64,000 nt of DNA, taken from assembly GCA_018402205.1 (NCBI GenBank), contig JAGYIX010000006.1, positions 1-64,000 on the forward strand. The letters run 5' to 3'. The position numbers and the translations under genes were made by a program. This document shows positions 55,406 to 64,000 of this stretch, one piece after another. The stretch is from Flavobacteriaceae bacterium (GTDB taxonomy: Bacteria > Bacteroidota > Bacteroidia > Flavobacteriales > Flavobacteriaceae). How positions within the stretch are numbered: position 1 is the first letter of the stretch; every line of letters begins with the position of its first letter. The notes beneath the pieces were generated by a model that was given only the letters and a program-made list of their open reading frames with translations, was not told the origin of the DNA and searched no databases.

Positions 55406-56548
55406 ATGAAGCCAAGAAGAAGTACTTTATCCGCTCTCTATTTCACCCTTTTAGTTGCCTTCTTGCCATTAGATCTGCAAGCGTTTAGCTTCAACGATTT
55501 TGGCGATAAATCTTCTGCGCAACAAGAAGAAGGGGCGGTAGATACCCAAGAAAAAATTTCTGCCTACATAGAGCATCACATTAAAGACGCTCACGACTTT
55601 CATCTCTTTTCTTATAATGATGCCGAGGGCCAACGTAAACACGTAGGATTCGCCCTTCCGGTTATTGTTTACACCTCACAAGGTGTGCGCGCTTTTATGT
55701 CGTCTGCCTTTCATCACGACGATAGCGGACAGTACGTAGTTGAAAAAGATGGGGTATCGCTAGTGAAGTATCACGAAAAAATATACGAACTCAACGAAAA
55801 AGAAGTTCACCTTGTGTTTGACGCAAGTCACCACCCAGAGAATGCTCATGCGGTACTCGATCTGTCGATTACCAAAAGCGTATTCGGGTTTTTGCTTGTC
55901 TCCATGCTGCTGCTAATAGGGTTTAGGTCTCTAGCAAATCAATACAAAAAACGATCTGTTCCTATTGGTTTTGGCCGCGTATTAGAGCCCTTAGTGCTCT
56001 ATGTTAGAGATGAGATTGCTAAGCCAAACATTGGCGAAAAGCACTACAAGCGCTTTACCGGATTTTTATTAACCGTATTTTTCTTTATCTGGGCGTCAAA
56101 CCTCTTAGGCCTTACTCCCTTAGGGTTTAATATAACAGGGCAATTAGCGGTTACCTTTACGCTAGCTTTATTTACCTTTATTATTACTCAGTTCAGCGGA
56201 AACAAAGACTATTGGAAACACATTTTCTGGATGCCTGGAGTTCCTGCTCCTATGAAGGTGATATTGGCACCAATTGAGCTTTTGGGAACTATAACCAAGC
56301 CATTTTCATTAATGATTCGTTTGTTCGCCAATATTTCTGCTGGACATATAGTGGTAATGAGCTTGATTTCAATTGCGATTATTATGAAGAGCAGTATGGG
56401 GGTGGTTGGCGCTACAGCATTATCTTTTGCCCTTTCGTTCTTTTTAACTCTTATAGAATTACTAGTGGCGTTTTTGCAGGCTTATATTTTTACCATGCTT
56501 TCGGCACTGTTTATTGGTATGGCCGTGCAAGAACACGACCATCACTAA
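55406..56548 (+). CDS. atpB: ATP synthase F0 subunit a
   Basis: 380 residues from the ATG at 55406. The proton channel half of F0. A signal-like segment and a long hydrophilic N-terminal part (about 25-150) precede the membrane domain, a Bacteroidota feature. The essential Arg is in IRLFANISAGHIVVMS (about 310), and the last helices end in QAYIFTMLSALFIGMAVQEHDHH. Confidence 0.95.
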   Translation: MKPRRSTLSALYFTLLVAFLPLDLQAFSFNDFGDKSSAQQEEGAVDTQEKISAYIEHHIKDAHDFHLFSYNDAEGQRKHVGFALPVIVYTSQGVRAFMSSAFHHDDSGQYVVEKDGVSLVKYHEKIYELNEKEVHLVFDASHHPENAHAVLDLSITKSVFGFLLVSMLLLIGFRSLANQYKKRSVPIGFGRVLEPLVLYVRDEIAKPNIGEKHYKRFTGFLLTVFFFIWASNLLGLTPLGFNITGQLAVTFTLALFTFIITQFSGNKDYWKHIFWMPGVPAPMKVILAPIELLGTITKPFSLMIRLFANISAGHIVVMSLISIAIIMKSSMGVVGATALSFALSFFLTLIELLVAFLQAYIFTMLSALFIGMAVQEHDHH

Positions 56549-56779
<231 letters not shown>

Positions 56780-56794
56780 ACCTTAAAAACAGAG

Positions 56795-56832
56795 AAGCTG
56801 TTGCGCGCAGCGGTTGGCTGCGCGCCCAGCTT
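56795..56832 (+). promoter_or_regulatory. Strong hairpin between atpE and atpF
   Basis: GCGCGCAGC (56803-56811) and GCTGCGCGC (56817-56825) form a perfect 9-bp stem with a GGTTG loop, extended by AAGCTG (56795-56800) and CAGCTT (56827-56832) across a small internal loop. It is very G+C-rich against A+T-rich flanks. No T tract follows, so it is more like an mRNA-stabilising or attenuating structure than a terminator. It could raise the yield of subunit c, which is needed in many copies. Confidence 0.7.
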
Positions 56833-56850
56833 ATCAAAAAGCATTAAACT

Positions 56851-57354
56851 ATGGAACAATTAATAAACGATTTTTCTCCAGGCTTGTTTATCATGCAGAG
56901 TATTCTTATGCTCGTTGTGATTTTTCTGATGGTGAAGTTTGCGTGGAAGCCTATAGTTTCTTCTCTTGAAGAAAGAGAAGAGGGAATAAAAAAGGCCTTG
57001 GAGTCAGCGGAACAGGCCAAAGCAGAAATGCAGAATATTTCATCGGCGAACGAACAACTGATGAAAGAGGCGAGAGAAGAGCGCGAGCAATTGATGAAAG
57101 AGGCGAGGGATACCAAGCTAAAATTAATTGCAGACGCAGAAGAAGCCGCTCAAGAAGAAAGTGCTAAGATTGTTGCCAAGGCAAAAGTTTCTATTGAGCT
57201 AGAAAAAAAAGAGGCTCTTGCGCAGATTAAACGAGAAGCGGCTCAGCTTTCTGTAGCCCTTGCAGAGAAAATTTTAAAAGCAGAACTTTCGGCCCCCGCC
57301 AAGAATGCCGAACACATAGATAAATTACTGAAAGAGGTTTCTCTTAAGTCTTAA
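56851..57354 (+). CDS. atpF: ATP synthase F0 subunit b
   Basis: 167 residues. One N-terminal membrane helix (about 11-31), then a long charged coiled coil rich in Glu, Lys and Ala (EEREEGIKKALESAEQAKAEM). The stator that links F0 to F1. The start is the ATG at 56851. The length fits. Confidence 0.93.
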   Translation: MEQLINDFSPGLFIMQSILMLVVIFLMVKFAWKPIVSSLEEREEGIKKALESAEQAKAEMQNISSANEQLMKEAREEREQLMKEARDTKLKLIADAEEAAQEESAKIVAKAKVSIELEKKEALAQIKREAAQLSVALAEKILKAELSAPAKNAEHIDKLLKEVSLKS

Positions 57355-57360
57355 TAACCC

Positions 57361-57903
57361 ATGAAACAATCTAGAGCATCTATTCGGTATGCCAAAGCGT
57401 ATTTAGAAGTTGCAAATGATCGAAACAGTTTAGATCAAGCAGCTGCTGATATGCGGGCTATTCAAGAAACCGTGGCTGCCTCTAAAGAACTTTCATCGGT
57501 GCTTGAAAACCCCATGACTAGCCCAGTGCTTAAGAAGTCTATTCTCGATGAATTATTCAAAGAGCTGAGCACGGCGACTAAAGATCTTATTCGGGTACTT
57601 TCAGAAAATGACCGATTAGAACTACTTGACGATATTGCTGAACGCTTTGTTACTTTGCTAGCTAAGCACAGGGGCCAGGTTCAGGTCACTCTCATAATAC
57701 CTTCAGCTGATCAGCGAGAGGTCTTAGAAAAAACAGTGCTACATCTATTGAAAGACCAGGGCTATGCCAATGTGTTGCTTAAGGTTGAGGTTAACCCTGA
57801 GCTCATAGGCGGATTCGTTTTAAAGCTTGACGATCTGCTTTATGACGCAAGCGTAGCAGGAAAAATTAAACGCGTTAAAAAAGAATTTTCAAACAGTCTA
57901 TAA
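57361..57903 (+). CDS. atpH: ATP synthase F1 subunit delta
   Basis: 180 residues. Soluble stator subunit at the top of F1. The N-terminal [20 protein letters not shown] is typical and the C-terminal motif [29 protein letters not shown] is the delta signature. It starts 6 bases after atpF and leads to atpA after 1 base. Confidence 0.93.
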   Translation: MKQSRASIRYAKAYLEVANDRNSLDQAAADMRAIQETVAASKELSSVLENPMTSPVLKKSILDELFKELSTATKDLIRVLSENDRLELLDDIAERFVTLLAKHRGQVQVTLIIPSADQREVLEKTVLHLLKDQGYANVLLKVEVNPELIGGFVLKLDDLLYDASVAGKIKRVKKEFSNSL

Positions 57904-57904
57904 C

Positions 57905-59485
57905 ATGTCAGACCTTAAAGCAGCTGAGGTTTCAGCTATTCTTAAAAAACAAATTGAAGGCTTCGATTCTAGCGCCTCTCTAGACGAGGTAGGAACGGTA
58001 TTGGCCGTGGGTGACGGTATTGCTCGCGTATACGGCCTTTCTAATGCGCAGTATGGAGAATTAGTGGAGTTTGATGGCGGATTAGAAGGGATTGTGCTTA
58101 ACCTAGAAGAAGACAATGTTGGGGTAGTTCTGTTAGGCCACTCGAAAGAGGTTGGTGAAGGAACTACAGTAAAAAGAACGCAGCGAATAGCCTCTTTAAA
58201 GGTGGGCGAAGGAGTAGTCGGACGCGTTTTGGATACACTGGGCATTCCAATTGACGGAAAAGGCGCTATTGAAGGGCACTTGTATGAAATGCCTTTAGAG
58301 CGCAAGGCACCCGGGGTGATCTATCGCCAGCCGGTTAACGAGCCACTTCAAACAGGTATCAAGTCTATTGATGCCATGATTCCGGTCGGAAGAGGACAAC
58401 GAGAACTCGTTATTGGAGACCGTCAAACCGGAAAAACAACCGTTTGTATTGACACCATCCTCAATCAAAAAGAATTTTACGATGCGGGCAAGCCCGTTTA
58501 CTGTATTTATGTTGCTATTGGCCAAAAAGCTTCTACGGTTGCTGCGATAGCCAAAACGCTTGAAGACAAAGGCGCCTTAGCATACACCACTATTGTGGCC
58601 GCCAATGCCTCTGACCCTGCTCCTATGCAGGTTTACGCTCCTTTCGCTGGAGCGGCTATAGGGGAATATTTCAGAGACACCGGTCGTCCGGCCCTTATCG
58701 TTTACGATGATTTATCGAAACAAGCCGTTGCTTACAGAGAGGTTTCTCTTTTATTAAGACGTCCACCAGGGCGCGAAGCATATCCTGGAGACGTATTCTA
58801 TCTTCACTCTAGATTGTTAGAGCGCGCAGCAAAAATTATTGCCGACGATGCTATTGCACAATCGATGAACGACCTTCCTGAATCGATCAGGCATTTGGTA
58901 AAAGGAGGCGGATCGCTTACGGCCCTTCCGATTATTGAAACTCAGGCCGGAGACGTTTCTGCTTATATTCCGACCAACGTTATCTCGATTACTGATGGAC
59001 AGATCTTCTTAGAGCAAGACCTTTTCAACCAAGGGGTTCGCCCGGCGATTAACGTAGGGATCTCCGTATCTCGCGTTGGAGGATCTGCACAGATTAAATC
59101 GATGAAGAAAGTGGCCGGAACGCTAAAGCTCGATCAAGCGCAGTTTAGAGAACTTGAAGCGTTCTCAAAATTCGGATCTGACCTTGATGCCGCCACTCTT
59201 AATGTTATTGAGAAAGGACGACGCAACGTAGAAATTTTAAAACAGGCACAAAACGATCCATTCACGGTAGAGGCACAAGTTGCTATCATTTATGCCGGAT
59301 CTAAGAATCTGCTCAGAGAGGTTCCTGTGGCTAAAGTTAAGGCCTTCGAGGCCGATTATATTCAGACGCTGAGGCTTCACAATGCAGACACCCTGGCCTC
59401 TTTAAAAGCAGGTGCACTAACCGATGAAGTAATCGAAACCCTTACTAAGGTTGCGGCAGAGGTTTCTAAGCGTCATAAGAACTAA
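57905..59485 (+). CDS. atpA: ATP synthase F1 subunit alpha
   Basis: 526 residues, full length. The non-catalytic nucleotide-binding subunit. The Walker A motif is GDRQTGKTT, followed by the Walker [26 protein letters not shown] and [23 protein letters not shown] are as in the family. The start ATG lies 1 base after the atpH stop. Confidence 0.97.
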   Translation: MSDLKAAEVSAILKKQIEGFDSSASLDEVGTVLAVGDGIARVYGLSNAQYGELVEFDGGLEGIVLNLEEDNVGVVLLGHSKEVGEGTTVKRTQRIASLKVGEGVVGRVLDTLGIPIDGKGAIEGHLYEMPLERKAPGVIYRQPVNEPLQTGIKSIDAMIPVGRGQRELVIGDRQTGKTTVCIDTILNQKEFYDAGKPVYCIYVAIGQKASTVAAIAKTLEDKGALAYTTIVAANASDPAPMQVYAPFAGAAIGEYFRDTGRPALIVYDDLSKQAVAYREVSLLLRRPPGREAYPGDVFYLHSRLLERAAKIIADDAIAQSMNDLPESIRHLVKGGGSLTALPIIETQAGDVSAYIPTNVISITDGQIFLEQDLFNQGVRPAINVGISVSRVGGSAQIKSMKKVAGTLKLDQAQFRELEAFSKFGSDLDAATLNVIEKGRRNVEILKQAQNDPFTVEAQVAIIYAGSKNLLREVPVAKVKAFEADYIQTLRLHNADTLASLKAGALTDEVIETLTKVAAEVSKRHKN

Positions 59486-59496
59486 AGTTTTACCCA

Positions 59497-60363
59497 ATGG
59501 CTAACCTTAAAGAAATACGCAATCGCATTGCCTCGGTTTCTTCGACCATGCAGATCACCAGTGCCATGAAGATGGTATCTGCTGCCAAGCTGAAGAAAGC
59601 CCAAGACGCTATTTTGGCTATGCGCCCGTATTCTGAAAAACTATCTGAACTTTTGGGTAGATTGAGCGCTAGTTTAGGGGAAGATGTAGACAATTACTAC
59701 GCCGAGAAGAGGCCTGTAAACAGGGTTCTTTTAGTTGTGGTCAGCTCAAATCGAGGCCTTTGCGGGGCGTTTAATTCGAACGTAATTAAAGCGGCACGTA
59801 TCGCCATTGCTGCATCAAAACCATCTTCCGAAATTGCTGTAATCAGTATTGGTCGTAAAGCGAAAGATGCGCTCAAAAACAACGTTGCCCTTGTCGCCGA
59901 CCACAGCCATCTTTTTGACGATCTGAATTACGAAAATGCTACGGCCATTGTCGAGCCTATTATCGACTCGTTTATGGCTAAAGAATACGATGAGGTAAGG
60001 CTGATATATAACTCGTTTAAAAATGCGGCTACTCAGGTGGTAAAAGACGAAATGCTGTTGCCTTTGGTTCAAGAGATTTCAGCCCAAAAAGGTTCAGCAT
60101 TAGAAGACTATATCTACGAACCGGAGGCCGAAGAAATGGTCAATCAGTTGATACCTAAAGCTCTTAAGGTTCAGTTCTTCAAAGCCATCAGAGATTCTTT
60201 TGCCAGCGAGCACGGTGCACGTATGACGGCTATGCATAAGGCCACCGACAACGCCAAAGAGCTCAGAGATCAGCTGAAATTAACCTACAACAAAGCGCGT
60301 CAGGCGGCTATCACCAACGAGATTTTAGAGATTGTTGGAGGGGCAGAGGCGCTCAATGACTAA
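59497..60363 (+). CDS. atpG: ATP synthase F1 subunit gamma
   Basis: 288 residues. The rotary shaft. The N-terminal ANLKEIRNRIASVSSTMQITSAMKMVSAAKLKKAQ and C-terminal MHKATDNAKELRDQLKLTYNKARQAAITNEILEIVGGAEAL are family signatures. This ends the operon: atpD and atpC are not in the window, which is the usual Bacteroidota arrangement. Confidence 0.96.
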   Translation: MANLKEIRNRIASVSSTMQITSAMKMVSAAKLKKAQDAILAMRPYSEKLSELLGRLSASLGEDVDNYYAEKRPVNRVLLVVVSSNRGLCGAFNSNVIKAARIAIAASKPSSEIAVISIGRKAKDALKNNVALVADHSHLFDDLNYENATAIVEPIIDSFMAKEYDEVRLIYNSFKNAATQVVKDEMLLPLVQEISAQKGSALEDYIYEPEAEEMVNQLIPKALKVQFFKAIRDSFASEHGARMTAMHKATDNAKELRDQLKLTYNKARQAAITNEILEIVGGAEALND

Positions 60364-60418
60364 GCCCTCTTGTGCTTGGTCGTGATCTATGCCTATCTTT
60401 AGGCAAGATGTCTAAGCC

Positions 60419-60805
60419 ATGACCAAAGCGACCCTTGCTTTTGCCCTAGTTTTCTGCCTTTCTCTGTTTTCGTGTAGATTGCTTAACGGTCAGCTCAGCA
60501 GAGGTAACAATTATGCTATTGAATCGTTTACTGTAAAGAGGGTGCTCTCGGGAAAGCCTTCAAGCCTTAATAGGTATTTTATACGCTTAAAAATCGAACC
60601 AGCAGAAAGATCTAACAGCGCATTTATGGTTGTATTTGCTGAAGGTGTAGAGAATCAAATGAAGTCTGAAAATAACGGTTTTTATTCTCTTCAAACTGAT
60701 CACAAACTCGACCAAAAGTCAGCTCTCCGATTTTATTTTAAGGGATCCAAAGACACTTTGCGCATAGAACCTCCACTACCTATTCAGTTAGAATTACGAC
60801 AGTAG
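60419..60805 (+). CDS. Small hypothetical lipoprotein
   Basis: 128 residues with a lipoprotein signal (LALVFCLSLFSC, lipidated Cys19). The mature part is beta-rich and short. I do not recognise the family. The start at 60419 is 55 bases after atpG, with a TATCTTTA element at 60394-60401. It is followed closely by the flippase gene, so a role with the envelope is possible (inference). Confidence 0.55.
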   Translation: MTKATLAFALVFCLSLFSCRLLNGQLSRGNNYAIESFTVKRVLSGKPSSLNRYFIRLKIEPAERSNSAFMVVFAEGVENQMKSENNGFYSLQTDHKLDQKSALRFYFKGSKDTLRIEPPLPIQLELRQ

Positions 60806-60812
60806 AAACCAT

Positions 60813-62243
60813 ATGAGTGCAGTTAAGCGTTTAGGGGCCCAGATTTTCGTATACGGATTGGCTACCGTTCTGCCTAGAGCGCTATCTTTTTTACTATTAC
60901 CCTTATACACTACTGTATTTAAAGAAGCTTCAGGATACGGAGAATACATCTTCATCTATTCATGGATTGCCCTTTTTAACGTGCTGCTAACCTATGGTAT
61001 GGAAACCTCGTTTTTTAGGTTTTTCCACGACAAAAACCTTGACCAAGACAATGTGGTGTCTACAGGTCTTTGGTCTTTGGTGCTTAGTTCATTGACTTTT
61101 TGGGCCGTGGCTAGCCTATTTAATGATCAGTTGGCCTTGATGGTGGGTATTCGTCCTGAATTTGTGCAAAAAACCGTGCTTATTTTGGTGCTCGATGCTT
61201 TGGTAGTAGTTCCTTTTGCGTTGCTTAGGGCACAAGAGAAGCCTATGCGTTATGCGGCAATAAAATCTCTAAACATACTAGTCAACGTTGCATTCAATAT
61301 TTACTTTTTACTCTTCTCGCATGAACAGTTTCTAGGTCGAGAGATTGACGCTATTTTTCTAGCTAATATCATTGCCAGCGCGCTCACGCTGGTTTGGTTT
61401 GTACCTGCGTACGCTAGACATCGCCTTGTTTTTGATGTGGTTATTTGGAAAAAAATGCTGCGCTATGGCCTGCCCATAATGATAGCAGGATTTGCCTTTG
61501 TTGTTAATGAGGTTTTTGACAAGATATTACTTACCCGCCTTGACTCTGCTCGTTCAGCGGGTATATACGGTGCCTGCTATAAGCTAAGTGTATTTATGAC
61601 TTTATTTGCCACGGCTTTTAGAATGGGGGTAGAGCCTTTTTTCTTTAGACAATCGACTGCCGAAAATAAAGAAGTTCAATACGCCCAAGTCACTTATTAT
61701 TTTGTGGTTCTAGGCAGTATATTGTTTTTGTCTGTGGTTGTTTTTCTACATCCGCTTGCAGAGCTTTTTATTCGAGATGTAGCTTATTTGGAAGGGTTAC
61801 AAGTAGTTCCGTGGGTACTTATGGGAGCCTTGTTTCTGGGGGTCTACCACAATCTTTCGGTATGGTATAAACTCAAAGACAAAACCCATATTGGGGCGAT
61901 TATATCGGTAATTGGCGCCGCGGTTACTCTTTTGATGAACGTTTTGCTTATTCCTAAAGTGGGATACATAGCCTCAGCCTGGGCCACTTTTATGGCGTAT
62001 TTAACAATGATGTGCCTCTCTTTTTTCTGGGGAAGAAAGGTATACTATATTCCGTATCGGGTGCTTCCCATGTTGGGATACCTGAGTGTTTCTGCTCTCT
62101 TTGCCTATTTTACCCTAAGTCAATTTGAAACCATTTGGACAGCTAAGCTCATCCTGCTTCTAGTATTTATTAGTTTTGTAATTGTTCGTGAATACAAAGA
62201 CCTTAAATCATTTTTAATCCCCAAAAAACATGCCTCAGATTAA
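60813..62243 (+). CDS. Polysaccharide export flippase (Wzx/MATE-like)
   Basis: 476 residues with 12-14 membrane segments. The N-terminal [32 protein letters not shown] is typical of the O-antigen and polysaccharide flippase family (MviN/Wzx-like), which moves lipid-linked sugars across the inner membrane. It starts 7 bases after the lipoprotein gene and overlaps the dut start by 14 bases. The cargo is unknown. Confidence 0.88.
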   Translation: MSAVKRLGAQIFVYGLATVLPRALSFLLLPLYTTVFKEASGYGEYIFIYSWIALFNVLLTYGMETSFFRFFHDKNLDQDNVVSTGLWSLVLSSLTFWAVASLFNDQLALMVGIRPEFVQKTVLILVLDALVVVPFALLRAQEKPMRYAAIKSLNILVNVAFNIYFLLFSHEQFLGREIDAIFLANIIASALTLVWFVPAYARHRLVFDVVIWKKMLRYGLPIMIAGFAFVVNEVFDKILLTRLDSARSAGIYGACYKLSVFMTLFATAFRMGVEPFFFRQSTAENKEVQYAQVTYYFVVLGSILFLSVVVFLHPLAELFIRDVAYLEGLQVVPWVLMGALFLGVYHNLSVWYKLKDKTHIGAIISVIGAAVTLLMNVLLIPKVGYIASAWATFMAYLTMMCLSFFWGRKVYYIPYRVLPMLGYLSVSALFAYFTLSQFETIWTAKLILLLVFISFVIVREYKDLKSFLIPKKHASD

Positions 62244-62667
62244 GATTATAAACACATCAGCACATGAACTTCCTTCTTATCAAACCCCGCTATCGGCAGG
62301 AATGGACCTTCGAGCGAACAATGAAGCCCCTGTGGTGTTGAATTCCTTAGATCGCGCAATTATACCAACCGGTATATTTATAGAGTTGCCCGCTGGATAC
62401 GAGGCGCAGATAAGGCCTAGAAGCGGATTGGCTGCTAAAAAGGGAATTTCTTTGGTAAATAGTCCAGGAACTATAGACGCCGATTATCGAGGTGAAATTG
62501 GGGTTATTTTGGTCAATTTGTCTAAAGAGCCTTTTACGGTTGAACGCGGTGAACGCATTGCTCAAATGGTTATTGCTACACACGATCAGGCCCAATGGGT
62601 AGAGGTCAGTGAGTTGGGACAAACAGAAAGAGGCGCTGGCGGATTCGGCAGCACCGGAGTAAAATAA
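62230..62667 (+). CDS. dut: dUTP pyrophosphatase
   Basis: 145 residues, full length, with all five trimeric dUTPase motifs: [43 protein letters not shown] and [10 protein letters not shown]. It hydrolyses dUTP to dUMP, protecting DNA and supplying dTMP synthesis. It overlaps the flippase gene and precedes the nucleotidyltransferase by 4 bases. Confidence 0.97.
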   Translation: MPQIKIINTSAHELPSYQTPLSAGMDLRANNEAPVVLNSLDRAIIPTGIFIELPAGYEAQIRPRSGLAAKKGISLVNSPGTIDADYRGEIGVILVNLSKEPFTVERGERIAQMVIATHDQAQWVEVSELGQTERGAGGFGSTGVK

Positions 62668-62671
62668 ACAT

Positions 62672-63688
62672 ATGAAAATAATTGTACCCATGGCTGGCAG
62701 GGGCTCGCGTTTGAGGCCTCATACATTGACCGTTCCCAAACCGCTAGTACCTGTTGCAGGAATGCCTATTGTAGATAGGCTAGTTAGAGACATAGCTAAG
62801 GTTATGGGCGGCCCTATTGATGAAGTAGCCTTTATCATAGGAGAGGCTGCTTTTTTTGGCAATGACGTCATTCGATCTTTGGAGGCCCTGGCAGCCTCGT
62901 TAGGTGCCAAAGCAACTATTTATAGACAAGATGAGCCGCTTGGAACAGGTCATGCTATTATGTGTGCGGCCCCTTCGCTTTCAGGTCGCGCAGTAATTGC
63001 CTATGCCGACACCCTTATTAGGGCCAGTTTTGAGCTTGACCAAACCGCTGACAGTGTTATTTGGGTGAAACAAGTAGATAAGCCAGAGGCCTATGGTGTA
63101 GTGCAACTAAATGCTCAGAATGAAATCGTTTCGTTGATCGAGAAGCCCGCCACCTATGTGTCTGACCTTGCTGTTATAGGTATTTACTATTTTAAAGAGG
63201 TGGCCCAATTAAGAGATGCCTTGAAAGAGGTTATTGATCGACGCATTTCACATTCGGGGGAGTATCAGATCAACGACGGAATTAAACGGATGATAGCTGA
63301 GGGCAAACGTTTTGTTACAGGAGCCGTAGAAGATTGGATGGATTGCGGAAACAAGCAGGTTACCGTTGAAACCAATGCGCGCATGTTAGACCACTTGTTC
63401 ACCGAAGGGGAGCCTTTGATCGCCAAGGATGTGATTTTAGACCATTCCAAAATAATTCATCCTTGCGCCATCGCTTCGGGAGTTAGACTCTCTAACTCAA
63501 CAATTGGTCCGCATGTATCTATTGGGGCGCATACAGTTGTAGAGAACGCAACGATCACCAACAGCATTATTCAGTCTGAAAGCGAGATAAGAAACTGTAC
63601 CCTTAACCAAGCGATGATCGGAAATCACGTGGTATTCGACGGATCTTTTACTAAAGTAAGTTTGGGAGATTATAACGTCTTAGAATAA
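62672..63688 (+). CDS. Sugar-1-phosphate nucleotidyltransferase
   Basis: 338 residues. The N-terminal MKIIVPMAGRGSRLRPHTLTVPKPLVPVAG is the GlmU/RmlA-type nucleotide-binding loop with its Lys, and GTGHAIMCA and AYADTLIRA carry the metal-binding Asp. The last 90 residues (from about 250) are a left-handed beta-helix with hexapeptide-like repeats (IGPHVSIGAHTVVENATI). It makes an NDP-sugar; whether the sugar is glucose or mannose is not visible from motifs. The flippase-dut-nucleotidyltransferase order suggests envelope polysaccharide supply. Confidence 0.9.
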   Translation: MKIIVPMAGRGSRLRPHTLTVPKPLVPVAGMPIVDRLVRDIAKVMGGPIDEVAFIIGEAAFFGNDVIRSLEALAASLGAKATIYRQDEPLGTGHAIMCAAPSLSGRAVIAYADTLIRASFELDQTADSVIWVKQVDKPEAYGVVQLNAQNEIVSLIEKPATYVSDLAVIGIYYFKEVAQLRDALKEVIDRRISHSGEYQINDGIKRMIAEGKRFVTGAVEDWMDCGNKQVTVETNARMLDHLFTEGEPLIAKDVILDHSKIIHPCAIASGVRLSNSTIGPHVSIGAHTVVENATITNSIIQSESEIRNCTLNQAMIGNHVVFDGSFTKVSLGDYNVLE

Positions 63689-63695
63689 ACAGTTA

Positions 63696-64000
63696 ATGTG
63701 TAGCAATCGGGGTCTTTTTATCGGCTTAATGTGTGTGGCCTTCTTTATGGTAGGCTGCAAGAGCAGCTTTGTCGCCTCTAAAACTGAAGAGGGCCGAGTA
63801 AGGTCATCAGAAGAGGTTTATGATCGGTTAATAAACAACGCGTCGATTGTCGATGGATTTCGCGGAAAGATTCGCGCCAGCCTTTCTCAGCCCTCTTCTA
63901 AGAAAGAAGTCACCCTAAGCGTGCGTTATGCAAAAGATCAAGGCCTGCTATTTAGTGCTCCGCTAGGAATGGCCAAGGCATTGATAACTCCCGAAAAACT
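63696..64000 (+). CDS. DUF4292-type lipoprotein, 3' end outside window
   Basis: About 101 codons are seen, running off the right edge. The start ATG at 63696 opens a lipoprotein signal ending in VAFFMVGC (lipidated Cys22). The later text NNASIVDGFRGKIRASLSQP and SVRYAKDQGLLFSAPLGMAKALITPEKL matches DUF4292, a Bacteroidota lipoprotein family of uncertain role near peptidoglycan or outer membrane genes. It starts 7 bases after the nucleotidyltransferase stop. Confidence 0.75.
   Translation, partial: MCSNRGLFIGLMCVAFFMVGCKSSFVASKTEEGRVRSSEEVYDRLINNASIVDGFRGKIRASLSQPSSKKEVTLSVRYAKDQGLLFSAPLGMAKALITPEK

Overview
The window looks like a chromosomal segment of a Flavobacteriales bacterium (Bacteroidota), possibly from the Cryomorphaceae/Schleiferiaceae side of the order; G+C is in the mid-40s by eye. 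The evidence is a type IX secretion (T9SS) lipoprotein of the SprE/PorW type, a T9SS C-terminal sorting domain, Bacteroidota-type promoters (TAnnTTTG), an ATP synthase operon without atpD and atpC, and small families such as DUF4837, DUF4292 and DUF6341-like proteins that I know only from this phylum. The genus assignment is a guess.

Layout. 1-12.2 kb: a giant, repeat-rich, calcium-binding surface protein with a T9SS C-terminal domain, followed by a small lipoprotein and an OmpA-like protein. The giant gene is cut into at least five reading-frame pieces, apparently by base errors and repeat misassembly. 12.2-15.4 kb: small unknown genes, a frameshifted methyltransferase, a pair of 68-bp repeats with hairpins, and a CAU-anticodon tRNA. 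15.5-31.3 kb: rbfA, an ABC permease, dusB, lepA, a universal stress protein/SulP/metallo-hydrolase/subtilase/M1 peptidase run, rnpA, a GNAT, rpiB, a 27% G+C gap, rnr and tRNA-Cys. 31.3-48.5 kb: folB, glnS, gltX (frameshifted), ybeY, mnmG flanked by two parS-like palindromes, holB, pgk, a LysM transglycosylase, tatA, an M23 peptidase, a GH3 protein, a UDP-glucuronate decarboxylase-like gene and purD (frameshifted). 48.5-52.6 kb: a glycosyltransferase with arsS and its peroxidase-like partner, a patatin and a ferredoxin-type reductase (frameshifted). 52.6-60.4 kb: sprE/porW, atpZ, a small membrane protein and atpBEFHAG. 60.4-64 kb: a lipoprotein, a flippase, dut, a sugar nucleotidyltransferase and a truncated DUF4292 lipoprotein.

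How the genes fit together. Most of the window is conserved housekeeping: translation, tRNA modification, energy and envelope biogenesis. The accessory part is the first 12 kb, where a secreted adhesin-like giant, a lipoprotein and a peptidoglycan-binding OmpA protein form an apparent surface-display module; the T9SS component at 52.6 kb belongs to the machinery that could export it. Two parS-like sites suggest the region lies near the replication origin.

Quality warning. Single-base indels break several genes, including two that are normally essential or conserved (gltX, purD). Several sit in homopolymers, and one stretch (about 4.12-4.26 kb) reads like a blended consensus of different repeat copies. 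I therefore treat most frame breaks as sequence errors rather than real pseudogenes.
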